Source of the DNA: Xylogone sp. PMI_703
Taxonomy: Eukaryota; Ascomycota; Leotiomycetes
Assembly: GCA_021399445.1 (NCBI GenBank)
Contig: JAJTUQ010000002.1
Span: 2,046,001-2,110,000 of the forward strand
Direction of reading: 5' to 3'
Length of the DNA: 64,000 bases
A program made the translations under genes and the position numbers. Positions within the stretch are counted from its first letter, which is position 1. The number at the start of each line of letters is the position of its first letter. A model generated the notes under the pieces. It made no database searches. It had not been told where the DNA came from and saw only the letters and a program-made list of their open reading frames with translations. Of this stretch, positions 53,133 through 64,000 are shown one piece after another.

Positions 53133-56100
53133 TCTGCTCAGGAAGAAAAGAAGCTTTTTGAAGAGTTGTGATTTGATATGTTTCGTCTTGTTTATTTCGG
53201 TGAGGAACTGAAGGTTTAGCGAACGAAAACGGTCTAGTACTTGCTATGTGTATGCCTTGATAACAAGGCATCAAGTTATGCAGTTTATGCTTACAATACA
53301 CAAATCAACCAGAGCTACTTTTTCTATTTATGAAGCTGCTCTGCTGTTTCGTTTTTTATGTACCAGTTTCTTATGCTTTGGTACTTTTAAACTTTATAAT
53401 TACTTATCAGGATAGATGCCCCGTGAAGAAATGTCTGTTTGGGTCCAATATGCTAACTCAAGTGTACGTGAAGACATAGGATTAGTGTAATGCCACACGA
53501 CGATTTCTACAACTATAAGGACATCAAATTAATATCAAGGTTGGTGTATGTAATTTCAGAAAGCCTTTGGGTATAATAGACATATGAATATCACGACGGC
53601 CCATCCTTTAATGCCTAATCCTTCAGCAGGTTCTGAATGCGCATCTTTCCTAAAAGGCCTACGAACCTCAAAGGCTCTGTATGAGGAGGATTGGAAAGCA
53701 GCTATACTTTCTAGATATGTTTTCTGCAAAGTTATGGCTGTGTCGTTCGTCTAGTTTACAGTCTTTCATTCTGATAACTTTATAAATACGAATCTTGCGT
53801 GAGAATGATACCAACTCCGAACGATAATTTTAGTAATTATTGACAACTGTCATTCGGGGAGAGGTTAGAACTTCAAAGACTGTAACTGAGAATTACAAAA
53901 GAAGAAACGTTGTCAGCCTTGTGGAGATACGCTGTGGTGGATCTTCCCTCTCCATCTTACTGATAGGTAAAATTCTCAGAAAACTTATTCTCAGCAATTA
54001 ATGATTTGAAACCCGTCGGCTTTCGGAAATGAACCATTTTGAGCTTGATAATAGCAGGCCGTTAAGTATGCGGTTTACACAGAGCGAATAGCAGTTATTT
54101 AGACGGAGTATATCGTTGATGAGAGACGGGAATGTCGTAGATTGATTGATAGCTCGGAGACCGAGTACCCCTACATGTAGTCTATAACGGCAACTGTAGC
54201 TGAATATGTAGTGTCCACCATGATTTCCGGGAAGAAGCTGATTCCTCAACCTGTGAATTATGAATGAAGCCGAAGAATATCGCCGTTGGCGTAAACTTCT
54301 CTCGTGGCGTTCACGCCAATTCTTAAAGATAGGCCCGTCTAACTGGTTCTCGCAGGGCAGTGCTGTCAAGTGGAGGCGGAGTCTGGGGTAACAGGCCAGA
54401 TGCATATATTAGAGTTCCCACTCAGCTGGCAAACAAAGATCCAATCGCATCTAACTGTAGAGAAGAAAAGTCTGAATGGTATATTGTAGGATTAAATGAA
54501 AAGCATCAATGATGTATTTCTTTTTGGATTCAATAATGGTTGGAAGGTCAGTGTATCCGGGACTCCGCGGGTTTTATACACTGGGGAAGCAAGAGGCGGA
54601 GAGTCAGCAGTCGCATTTTCGCACCGCGCCGAGAGAAGTGCCGTATAAATTACATGCCCACGGCCTAATCTCTGGGGCAAGCAGCCGCCGACTTGCATCG
54701 GCACTGGATAAAAAAATGATTATGGCGCACCACATTGCGGGGAAAGTATTGGTATTGTGGGGAAGGCGAAGGGAAGAAAAGCCTCTTTCTTGATTGAAGC
54801 TGATGGTCATCTGTGAAGTACCATGTGAGGGAATAGTTTAATGTCTTTTGTGTCACCGACATTTCCGCGCAACAGGCCCGGATGTGAGGTTGATATGGCC
54901 CAGAGGACCCAGTGTAGCACTGGCATTGGCTCTGGCGGAGGTCTAGAACCAGGCAGTGCGCGAAGTAGATTTGATCGTACATGGGCTTTTCGTTAATCTG
55001 GGGAGATGATCGACATCCTCCGCCAAGGAGCGGATATTGCTTGTACCGTGAGTTGATGCTACGAAGACTAGGTGATACCATTTTGTTCTGCACCTAAGGA
55101 ATCTTAATACAGGCACTGACTTTGTATATCCGAATACCCTAACGTATTTCGATGAAGATGCGTATATACGGGTATTGACTGCCACTTATCATGCCATTCT
55201 AATTATGGTATCCATACAGTCCAGTTGCCACAATTCTTATCCGCTCGCAGTCTAGGGTACATTGTGTGACATAGGTGTAAGTAGAGTAAATGTACTTACG
55301 TGTATGTACCTCTCTCGTACCTGCTGAGCGATAGATTGCCAGGTCCTATATCTGACTGAACACTCAACCTACCGCCTGCTGGCACTCTCCCATTACAGTA
55401 ATTACCGTTCAGCAATATGATAATTGTCAGCGCCTTATCAACACCCCACGTGATAACTCCGGGAGTATACTCGGCCTTAACCATCCGAAGTCGGGAGCCC
55501 ATTCGACGATGGAGGTCATGCCTCTTGATCGGGTGCCTCTGCTGGTGCATTGCGGGAGCTTGGGAGATATTCAGGGGTAAAATACAGCCGGCAAGCCAGG
55601 GCGCGTGCGAGGGCTTCCAGGGGTCCGCGTTCGGGCGTAATACCCGTTCGCAACGTTCTGCGACCACCCAAAGCGCCGGCGCCAACTGTCGAATTCTTCC
55701 TCTCCGTCACAAAGCGCCATCACCCTTATTACCGGAGTACATTGACGGGCCCCTCCTTCATCTTACTCCCCGTCCAGTCGTGCGCCGTGCAGTTGTGCCG
55801 ACTTGATTTAACCGTGACAAGCATTTGCTTTCTGGCAGCCACCCTTGCGGTCTGGATCTCAGATGGTACCGATAGGGCGATAGGACCGTATCTTTGTACC
55901 AATGGCATATGGCACATACTGGGGATGCTGTAAGCCTTGCGTGGCTTTCTGCTGGACCCTAAGACGGTCGAACGTCGGCTACACTTGGAAGTGTTGAGCC
56001 CTAGTACTGTACAGTTCTAGGGTGTCCTTTGGGGGCTGTCAGCGCCTTACCCCCCGATGCTTTTGCGACAGCTAGAAAGCAAAAACTGCTGATATGACTT

Positions 56101-56913
56101 TGCCAATGATGCTGTTGATGCCGCCATTTTCAAGTCACATTGAGAGAGAAACGAGCCGTTTGTCCTCTCTGAAACAGTTTCAGTCTCCCCCGTCCCGCGA
56201 GCTGGTCATGCCCGGAATCAGAACAAGCAACATTAACCATAAGCAGACCCAGATCCGCCTCAACGGTGCCTTCGGTCTGGACGCCATAATATAATTCGGT
56301 GCCATCCCGGCGTTTCTTATATCCGCCCCAGCTGCAAGACCGTGGTAGCTGGGTGGTTTATGCTCTGCACTCCACGCTTTGCAGGCCGAGCCTATCACAC
56401 GTCCGCCCAGCCTATCTCTGCGCAGATTCTCATGCATTTTGTTTTTTGACAGTCTCACGTACCTCTTGGTGGCTCCATTCGCGCCGAACATGGGAAATAG
56501 AAGAATTGACCCTATTGCGGGGACATACCTGGTAATCTAATTCTCCTTCACCCTGCGCGCCGCTTTCCCCGTGCATGGAAAAAAGCATGGCAATTTGGCA
56601 GCAGAGATAGGCATGGCTCCCTTCGCAAGGAGGCCTGCTAAACATCTTCATTCCAGGACCGGGCTAGTTGAGATGGATTATGCTGGAGTGGCCTGGCCTT
56701 GGAGGCAATACTTAAACCGCCTGATATTCCCACATCAATGGTTTCAGACGCCAGGTCGTTCCACCAGGAAACTTTGAGAGCTTCCTCCTCGCCATTGTTG
56801 TTTCGTTCCATATCCCTGGGAAGCTTTGGACTTGTTCATCCAATCTTGCTATTCTTATAAGCCCGTGTGCTTCCTCAACTTTTGCTCACACGCTGCATAT
56901 TGCTATTCTCACA
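53133..56913. other. 3.8 kb region without a recognisable gene
   Basis: 53.1-54.4 kb is AT-rich; 54.5-56.8 kb is GC-richer with many overlapping frames on both strands, none with a domain. An inverted pair GGCGTAAAC...GTTCACGCC-like occurs at 54289-54315. It probably serves as a long promoter for the GH16 gene. No RNA gene recognised. Confidence 0.45.
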
Positions 56914-58696
56914 ATGGCGTTCTCGAAGACCCTCTACGCTCTCACGACCCTGGCTGCCATCAGCCAGGCTGGAGCTCGCTCACTGGATGCCCGAGCCGGA
57001 TGGACCTCCTTAGGTTGCTATACGGATAGCGTGAATGCCCGCTCTCTACCAACTTCTCTTGGCGTACCAGGCGGTCCAACTAAGATGACCGTTGAGGCAT
57101 GTCAGTCAACATGCCAAGCAGCAGGCTACTCACTTGCGGGTCTTGAGTATGCGGATGAGTGCTGTATGTTTTTGCTTTCATTGTCTCGTTGCCCTTTTTA
57201 TCGCCTATCATCCAGACTAACGTCACTGTGAAGACTGTGGTAATGCCCTCCAGAATGGAGGTGCTACAGCTCCTGATGGCAATGCTGGCTGCAATATGGC
57301 CTGCGCTGGTAACAGTGGTGAGACTTGTGGAGGCTCTAACCGCCTAAATCTTTACCAGTACTCAACCACTTCTTCGCCACCACCACCCCCACCCCCGTCA
57401 GGCGGCAACCCCATATCCGGCTGGACTTTCAAGGGTTGCTATACTGATAATGTCAATTCTCGCACCCTTGGAACAGCGGAAGCAGTCAACGGAGGCGTGA
57501 CAAATGAGGGATGCCAGACTGCATGCTCCAACGCAGGGTTCAGCATTGCCGGTACTGAGTATGGAGGCGAGTGTTGTAAGTGCTAACGTCTTCTCAGTCT
57601 TCAAGTTATACGCGTACTAACAAGTGAAGGGTGTGGAAACACTTTTGCGAACGGAGGTGGCCCAGCCCCAGATGGAAGTGCCGGTTGCAATATGGCTTGC
57701 AACGGTAATTCTGGAGAGACGTGCGGCGGCTCAAACCGTCTAGACGTCTACCAAAAGACCGGCGGCTCGTCTCCAACAACTACCTCAAGCGGAGGAGGGC
57801 CCACACCCACATATACTCTGAAGAACAACTATAACTCTGCCAACTTCTTCAGCCAGTGGAGTTTCTTTACTGATGGCGACCCAACCCACGGTTACGTCCA
57901 GTACGTTGGTCAGTCCCAGGCTCAGTCTGCTGGTCTGATTAACACCAACAATAACCAAATATATATGGGAGTTGACCATACTACTACAAACCCAGCTAAT
58001 GGACGCCAATCGGTCCGCCTCGTCAGCAATGCTGCTTTCACCCACGGTCTCTTCCTCGCTGATATTCAACACATGCCAGATGCTTGTGGTGCTTGGCCCG
58101 CTTGGTGGTTGACTGGTCCCAACTGGCCCAACAACGGTGAGATTGATATCATCGAAGGTGTCAACAGACAGACTACCGATGCCATTACACTCCATACTTC
58201 TGCTGGCTGCACCATAAACACCTCTGGCTCAGCCGGAGGTATTACCCTGAGTAGCCCAGACTGCAATAACAACAATGCCTACAACGGCTGCGGTGTTTCC
58301 ACCAGCAACACCCAAAACTACGGAGCCGGGTTCAACAACATCGGAGGAGGAGTCTACGCTATGCAATGGACATCTTCTGCCATCAAGGTCTGGTTCTTCC
58401 CTCGTAACGCCATTCCAAGCGACATCGCTAGCGGCAATAACCCCAACCCTAACAACTGGGGATTGCCAACTGTCTCCTTCAATGGTGGTTCAGGATGCAA
58501 CATCGACTCTCACTTCAACCAGATGCAGATCGTCTTCGATACCACCTTCTGTGGTGACTGGGCAGGTCAGCAAAATGTCTGGAGCTCAGGAGCCTGTGCA
58601 TCACAGGCAAGTACCTGCCAGGCCTTTGTCGCTGCTAACCCAAGTGCATTTGCAAACGCATACTGGACTGTCAACTACGTCAAGGTCTACCAGTAG
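56914..58696 (+). CDS. Secreted GH16 endo-beta-glucanase with two WSC domains
   Basis: Exons 56914-57163, 57234-57575 and 57630-58696; 552 residues. A signal peptide (MAFSKTLYALTTLAAISQAG) is followed by two WSC carbohydrate-binding domains: GWTSLGCYTDSVNARSL...YCGNALQNGG...CNMACAGNSGETCGG, then GWTFKGCYTDNVNSRTL...WCGNTFANGG...GETCGG. Each WSC is split by an intron just before its YCGN/WCGN motif, a sign of domain duplication with its intron. A Pro-rich and a Thr/Ser linker lead to the GH16 domain with catalytic NGEIDIIEG (ExDxxE) and the WPAWWLTGPNWP substrate cleft. Likely cleaves beta-1,3(4)-glucan in its own or a foreign cell wall. Confidence 0.95.
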
Positions 58697-59294
58697 ATTA
58701 TCTAGGCATTGGCCCGAGCCCACCTTGATCTCTAGGGTTAAGAAAAGCTCACGCGGGTATATATCAGAGCACCCCCACGCATAGTTACAAGCGCAGGGGA
58801 AGCGGTACATATGGAGAGATGTCAAATACCTTCTTTTGTGTACATACTTTATTTGGTTATGTTTCCTTGAAGGAAATTTCTGGACGAAGTGGGTATATAT
58901 ATCTATTGGACAGATGGATGAAAAGTGTACATACGCAGGCTTTATACATATGAATATGATGACTCCCAAAAATATTCTCTCAAAGAGCTGTTTGTCTTGA
59001 AAATATGTTGATATCATTTACTCCACAACAGCTTCTAATAGATGAAAGTGACCGAAGATAGCTTTTGCTGCTCTTATCTGTGAGAGTACCATTTTTGTAG
59101 ACATGTTTATTAGTTGGCGGTAGCTGAGATTAGTGGCCATATACATACTTCCATATCTGCTCATCGTAGAGGAGGGGAGCTTCAAGAACATGAGAGTCTA
59201 TATACAAGAGATTATTCAATATGCTCTACAATCATTTTAGGTCATCCATGGCACAGCCTGTGAGTGGCTTTAAAGTACCCCAGCCAATACCGTC
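58697..59294. other. Convergent intergenic region
   Basis: 600 bp of AT-rich 3' flanks; nothing seen. Confidence 0.45.
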
Positions 59295-60221
59295 CTACGA
59301 GGTTGTTAGGGCAATCCGAAAGCCGATGCGTGGGAAATGCACCACCACAGTACCCACAATAGGATCTTCACGCTCGACAGCCACTTCATGTGTAGTCAGA
59401 GTCACTAAACGTCCAACAACAGGTTCACGACCATAATCATCCGGCGTGACAACCACCTTATCTCCAGCAGCCAACTTCAACGCATCATTCGGATCCACCC
59501 CTTTTCCAGGCAAAGGCGTACTATTCCTCGCAACCTCATGTGCCTCCGTAGCACTAATCATGGTATATGCTCCATCCCCAACCTCCTTAACTCTCTTCTC
59601 CCACTCAGCAACGTGCGTAAACGATTCAAAAAGCTGCTCCACAAACGGTACAAAAGACCTAGCCGTCCAAATCTCAACATAGGCATGAAAATCGACCAGA
59701 CTGATCTCCTCACCCAGCAAGAAAGACCTCCCATCAGACAACTGCTGATCAACGAAATCAACATGTGCCCTCAACACTGCACTTAAATGCGGCACGTCCG
59801 CATCCAACCCATCGAAATCAAAAACCCCATCAAAGAACCTCCTCCGATCATTCATCAGGTCCTCAGGAAGCTGTTTCTTACTAAACCCCAGGACCAACCC
59901 CGAGCTCGCAAGATGTAACTCCCTATCACTCCACCCACACAGCGCCATGATCAAGCCACGATTCCCGCCGGGAAAGAGTGTGGGCGTCGGATGCCGGTCT
60001 TCGAGCTCCATGGCGATGAGCCGCGAGTCGCAGTAGATGTCTGCACCAATTTGTAGGACCGGGGTCTTGCGGTAGCCGCCGGTCAGGGCAGTGAGGTTGG
60101 GTTTGGGGAGGATGAGCTCGGTTTCGGCCCATTTCCAAGGGAGACGCTTGAGGCCGAGGATGAGGCGGATTTTGGCGCCGAAGGGAGAGGCTTGGAAGTT
60201 GTGAAGGATGAGGTCTGGCAT
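59295..60221 (-). CDS. Glutathione S-transferase-fold protein with C-terminal extension
   Basis: The frame opens at 60296, but the Met at 60221 (MPDLILHNFQASPFGAKIRL) is the natural start of the thioredoxin-like GST domain; 308 residues, single exon. The N-domain has LILHNFQASPFGAKIRLILG (the SPF in place of the usual SPY/CPF), then YRKTPVLQIGADIYCDS, carrying the cis-Pro and glutathione-gamma-Glu binding loop. The helical C-domain includes RSFLLGEEISLVDFHAYVEIW. A further 75 residues (GDKVVVTPDDYGREPVVGRL) form a beta-rich tail seen in a fungal GST-like group. Role is probably detoxification or stress; catalytic activity is not established. Confidence 0.85.
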   Translation of the reverse strand: MPDLILHNFQASPFGAKIRLILGLKRLPWKWAETELILPKPNLTALTGGYRKTPVLQIGADIYCDSRLIAMELEDRHPTPTLFPGGNRGLIMALCGWSDRELHLASSGLVLGFSKKQLPEDLMNDRRRFFDGVFDFDGLDADVPHLSAVLRAHVDFVDQQLSDGRSFLLGEEISLVDFHAYVEIWTARSFVPFVEQLFESFTHVAEWEKRVKEVGDGAYTMISATEAHEVARNSTPLPGKGVDPNDALKLAAGDKVVVTPDDYGREPVVGRLVTLTTHEVAVEREDPIVGTVVVHFPRIGFRIALTTS

Positions 60222-60976
60222 TTCTTTCTCCTTTCTTGAATTGATGTTTGCTTTACTTTCTTCTTTCTGGTTTTTCTCTGATGGTTCTTGGCGCAAAGGC
60301 TTCTACGTACTTTAAATCATATCTTCTTAGAGGGTTTGTATTTCCTTTCTTCTTTCTTTCTCCCACTCTTGGGATATTCCTCTTCTTCAATACTTATGTA
60401 AAGAGCTGGAGGTTTTTTAAGCTGACTTATGTACACGTTTAGATTTATGCTTATAGGAACAATGCAGCCCTATGTTAGCGCATCAGACCATTAAACGTAA
60501 TGGGGACAGGATAGTGGACAAATTTGGAATGGCCTACATTGCCTTCACGCATTTACCACTTATATTTCTCAATTGAACTTCTTCTTTGAGTTAAGACCAC
60601 GGCTTTCTGTGTTCCGAGACCAAGTATGAAGATAGCCCCTCAATTTTCTCCCTCTTAGATTCGGGTAAACAGAGAGGCGATAGGCCGGTGAAGCTATGCT
60701 TACTATGCATAAATTTTATATGAACACTCATGCATCCACTATGATACTCTTTCCTCCCCCGGACCTAAGTCATTATTGACAACCTTTAGCGATTGATAGC
60801 CTTCAAGCGTTCGCTTGCTTGCTCAAATGTGATGCCATAGGAAACCCATTATTTTATGTGGAAGAGCATAGCTAGTACTGAACAGCGATGTATTCTCATA
60901 TGCTACAGAAACTATAGCCTTAGTATTTTGATACGATATTTTTCAAAGACCACATATGATATTACCGGGTTTACAT
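60222..60976. other. GST promoter and SDA1 3' flank
   Basis: 755 bp. Pyrimidine-rich tracts (60240-60400) lie just upstream of the GST start. Nothing else seen. Confidence 0.45.
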
Positions 60977-63329
60977 TTACATCCCAAGATTACCTCTTCT
61001 TCCATCTTTCTTACTTCTCTCAATATGTCCCTTCAATATCCTTCTAGTTTGGGTTAAACTTCTCTTCTGCTTTATCTTGGCCTTTCCAAGAGTCATTAGC
61101 ATATTCTTCTTTCTTGCTTTCTCTCTGTTGGTTGTGCTTTTCCCCGCAGCATCTTTTTTCTGTCTTCTCAGTGCTTTTGTGCTCTTGTGCTCATTTCTAT
61201 CCCCCTTGCCTTCTTTAGCCAACGCTATGCGCTCTTCTTTGGTAGATTTCCGTAACTTGGACAATCCCTCAATATCTTCGGCGGTCAGACCATCATCTGC
61301 GTGCCGCTCTGCAAGTTCTTTCAGGCGCTGCGACTGTGATTTATTACCCATTGTCTTGTTCACAGCAGCTTCTAACCGGAGTTCCTGGAGTTTTGCGAGG
61401 TCGGCTGGAGTAAGGATTCGGGTTGTAGCGAGTTTGGATATTTTGGGCTGTGTAGCATCTGTGTTCTCTTTTCTTCCGCTCTCGGGGGCAGGCGTATCTT
61501 TGCCTTCTAGCTTGACCTTCTTTGCCGCAGGACCTTCATCTTCGCTATCGCTGATCTCAATTTCAGCATCGCTCTCTACATTGATCCAGCCACCAGAATC
61601 GCTGCTCGCGTCAGATTCTACATCCCAAGCACCCCAGTCCTCTTCTGCTTCCTCCTCTTCCTCCTCGTCAGTTCCCATATCTTCTGGCAGTCCTCGTTCG
61701 ACCCGTTTTCGTTTTCTCTCCTCTTCTTTCCACTTTTCCAGCAATTCTAAACCATCAATCTCTCCAACCGTCTCATCACCAAACCTCCTCTCCTTAATCT
61801 CACCACTTCGAATTCCCATAGTCGCTGCTTTTCCTCTGTCGCGTTTGTGCAGCATCTCAGCTCCAACTTCCCTATATAGCGACAAGAGACCTTTTGCAGC
61901 CATCATTGTTCCTTTATCTTTGCTCTTTCTGTATAAAACAAGATCTTGAAGAAGGGTATCATTCATTGCAAGAGGTTGACGAACGCAAATTTCTCGGATA
62001 GCATTCAGACCAGCTGAAGCTACTTCTGCGGCTGCAGCTTCTGAAACAAACTCATTGGCAATCTTTTGAACGAGAGGTTCTAGAACATCTGGAGGGACGA
62101 GATTATGTGTTGCTTGTGCGAGCGAGGCGAGGAAGGAAGTAACCGATGGTTGCCGGGGGGTAAGGTATTTGATGAAGTAGGAATATAATGAGAGAATGGT
62201 TAACTTATGGAGACCGACTAACCGTGATACCAATTGTAAAACGATCAATTTCTGTTCTAAAGTTAATTTCGACTTTGAATTTTGTAAGTGTTTCGAAAAG
62301 AGTGTTTCTGCGAATCCTTGGGGGTCGTGAAGCAGATGTAAAGCCGAAAAGTTTAGTGGATGGGGCTGTTTCTTCTTCTTCTCGGTCTTCTTCACCTTCT
62401 CCACAGCCTTCTCCAGCATCTTGGCCTTCTTCTTTGTCTTCTTATTAATGCCAACTTGATGCTTAATCTTTCCAATATCGATAGCTTCTTCATCACTACT
62501 CTCGTCTTCTAACTCTTCTCGTTCCTTATCTCCGCCTAAGAAGAAACGCACCCCTCCACCAATAACCTTCTCATTCTCTGAGAGAGATGCCTCTTTCATA
62601 ATCTCAACCGCTCTTGCATCGGTCCATATTTGTCGTTTCCACAATTCCCTAGTAATCTTCACTGCCCAAATGCCCTTTGCCGATGTACGATCAGATGTCA
62701 GAAGGTTGAAAAGCGCTGTCTGTATGGTTCGGTTGAGCTTGTGATTCACAGTCTTTGCATTCGAGGTTCGCAAGTCTGATATTATTTTCTCAAAAAGAAA
62801 GGTTCGCAAAGATTTGCTCGGAGTGGAAATCAAAATTGGGAATAAGGTGTTCAGAAGGTTCGCAGAGTCGATAATGTCCTTCCTCCTTAGCAATACCAAA
62901 CTCCCCACGATCTTCTCTCGCAAACTGCTTTCTAATTCTGCATGATGCTGTATTATTATTCTCTTCAGATCCTCGGGGAACTCTCTCGTGTCCTCTGGGA
63001 AGCAATCGGCAACGTGAGCGACGAAATCGATAAGGTCATGGAATGAAATGACACCGTTCGTTGGTGCAATGTTTGGCGCAGCAAGGAATATATCTCTTTG
63101 TGAGATATACTGACCATACTGATTCAAGAAATCCTCCCTGTACGACCTGATATCCTCAAGTTAGCCACTTTCAGGTTAAAATCAGTGCGCAACTTACTTA
63201 GGATCTCGACGCACTTTATACTGCAGATTAGAGCTAGAATTGTCAGTAGACAGTTTCCAATTGGGTACAAGGATTAACTGACAGATCTGCATCAGTCTTC
63301 TCCAGAGCCGCGACACGTTTCTTGACCAT
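60977..63329 (-). CDS. SDA1: SDA1, 60S ribosome biogenesis and export factor
   Basis: Exons 63283-63329, 63198-63233 (36 nt) and 60977-63146; 750 residues. The start MVKKRVAALEKTDADL joins SNLQYKVRRDP, then KSYREDFLNQYGQY. The HEAT-like N-terminal part (ELESSLREKIVGSLVLLRRK) is typical of SDA1. A Lys-rich segment (KKTKKKAKMLEKAVEKVKK) and NFSALHLLHDPQGFAETLF follow. Acidic stretches (TDEEEEEEAEEDWGAWDVES) and the basic C-terminus (KARKKNMLMTLGKAKIKQK) complete the pattern. Acts in the nucleolus and nucleus. Divergent from the threonine synthase gene across 393 bp. Confidence 0.95.
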
Positions 63330-63722
63330 GTTGGCGGCGCTGTGCGGAATGGCTAGATTCCAACTAGCGATGGTGATAAATCCAAAAAAAGTTTCTGATA
63401 ACACTGAACCGGGCGCAGTATCTTAGCGCGGTACAGTGGGAAAGCTCCACTGCACGTGACCTATACAGCACAGAGCAGAAATGGTCAGCCAATCGAATCA
63501 TCCGAAATCGGCACATTGTAAATCCAGACCGAATACTTTCGGCCACTTTGGGTTTTAAGAGTCATCAAATTTTAGATCCAGATATTGGCGTGAGAGTATT
63601 TTTTTGATACTTCTCTCAGTTGGGTCTTATATTTGTATATGGTCTATAGAGTCAAACTACTTGAACTTATTGCTTCGATCTAATTTCAATACAAGACTTC
63701 AATTAAGGAATTGCAAGACCAC
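63330..63722. promoter_or_regulatory. Bidirectional promoter of SDA1 and threonine synthase
   Basis: 393 bp. A CACGTG E-box lies at 63453-63458. Two GAGTCA motifs (63559-63564 and 63649-63654; TGACTC on the other strand) match the Gcn4/CPC1 core and sit 74-164 bp before the threonine synthase ATG, fitting general amino-acid control. Function inferred. Confidence 0.5.
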
Positions 63723-64000
63723 ATGGCTCATACCCCATCACAGAAATACCTTTCCACTCGGGGTGCCGAGTATGATGTGAGTAGCATAGTTAATGTATGA
63801 GTTTAGTGACACTACTTATGGATTGTTTTGCAGAAAGGGTTTGAGGATGTTGTATTGAAAGGTCTTGCTTCAGATGGGGGCCTCTACATTCCCGAAGAGA
63901 TCCCCTCACTTCCTGCCGACTGGCAAAACAAGTGGAAAAGATTGTCATTCAATGAGCTTGCTCTTGAGATAATGTCTCTCTATGTGTCAGAGACAGAGAT
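63723..64000 (+). CDS. THR4: Threonine synthase, 3'-truncated by window edge
   Basis: PLP enzyme converting O-phosphohomoserine to threonine. Exon 1 is 63723-63776; intron 63777-63833 (57 nt, GTGAGT donor); exon 2 runs off the end. The visible residues MAHTPSQKYLSTRGAEYDKG continue with FEDVVLKGLASDGGLYIPEEIP, then SFNELALEIMSLYVSETEI. The TRG and F..VL..GLA.DGGLY.P pattern is diagnostic of fungal and bacterial threonine synthase N-termini. Catalytic Lys lies beyond the window. Confidence 0.93.

Noticed and set aside
55417..55933. Overlapping 127-129-codon frames upstream of the GH16 gene
   Set aside because: No domain and no codon pattern; mutually overlapping in several frames.
61077..61949. 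290-codon forward frame opposite SDA1
   Set aside because: Antisense shadow of a well identified coding exon.

Overview
The window is nuclear DNA of a filamentous ascomycete (Pezizomycotina). The evidence is short GT-AG introns (about 45-120 nt) in nearly every gene, branch sites of the CTAAC type, two fungal Zn2Cys6 regulators, fungal-type P450s, a UstYa-like protein and a WSC-domain glucanase. A leotiomycete is plausible, but I cannot prove the class from sequence alone. No rRNA, tRNA, CRISPR array or intact transposon was recognised. Exon boundaries are my own splice reconstructions, each checked for reading phase.

Left arm (1-20.7 kb), mostly housekeeping: 3' part of mitoribosomal S29/DAP3 (+), a small two-helix membrane protein (-), HIS1 (-), a DUF3445 haem-type protein (-), a Cys/His-rich protein with a basic tail (-), a 1299-residue protein that may be a Red1/SYCP2-like meiotic axis component (+), a NEDD8-specific C48 protease (+), SLX9 (-) divergent from UBA4 (+), PAM17 (-), and a chromodomain protein (+).

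A 5.1 kb stretch without a gene (20.7-25.8 kb) leads to a secreted protein joining a lysozyme-like domain to a C-terminal LysM (+).

Middle (29.3-50.1 kb), an accessory block that looks like a specialised-metabolism locus without PKS, NRPS or terpene synthase: a P450 (+), a Zn2Cys6 regulator (-), a salicylate-hydroxylase-like FAD monooxygenase (-), a small secreted Cys-rich peptide with a Kex2 site (-), a UstYa/DUF3328 protein (+), a CYP55-type nitric oxide reductase P450nor (+), a second Zn2Cys6 regulator (-) and an MFS exporter (-). The P450 and the FAD monooxygenase share an almost identical 16-bp palindrome upstream (CGG-N5-CCG type), which suggests co-regulation. UstYa protein, Kex2-processed peptide, oxygenases, Zn2Cys6 regulator and MFS pump recall fungal ribosomal-peptide (dikaritin) clusters, but the peptide lacks repeated cores, so this is a hypothesis. 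A degenerate 73-bp tandem repeat lies between the peptide and UstYa genes.

Right arm (51.3-64 kb): a coiled-coil protein with HAUS3-like features (-), a 3.8 kb stretch without a gene, a secreted two-WSC GH16 glucanase (+), a GST-fold protein (-), SDA1 (-), and the first two exons of threonine synthase (+) running off the window end.
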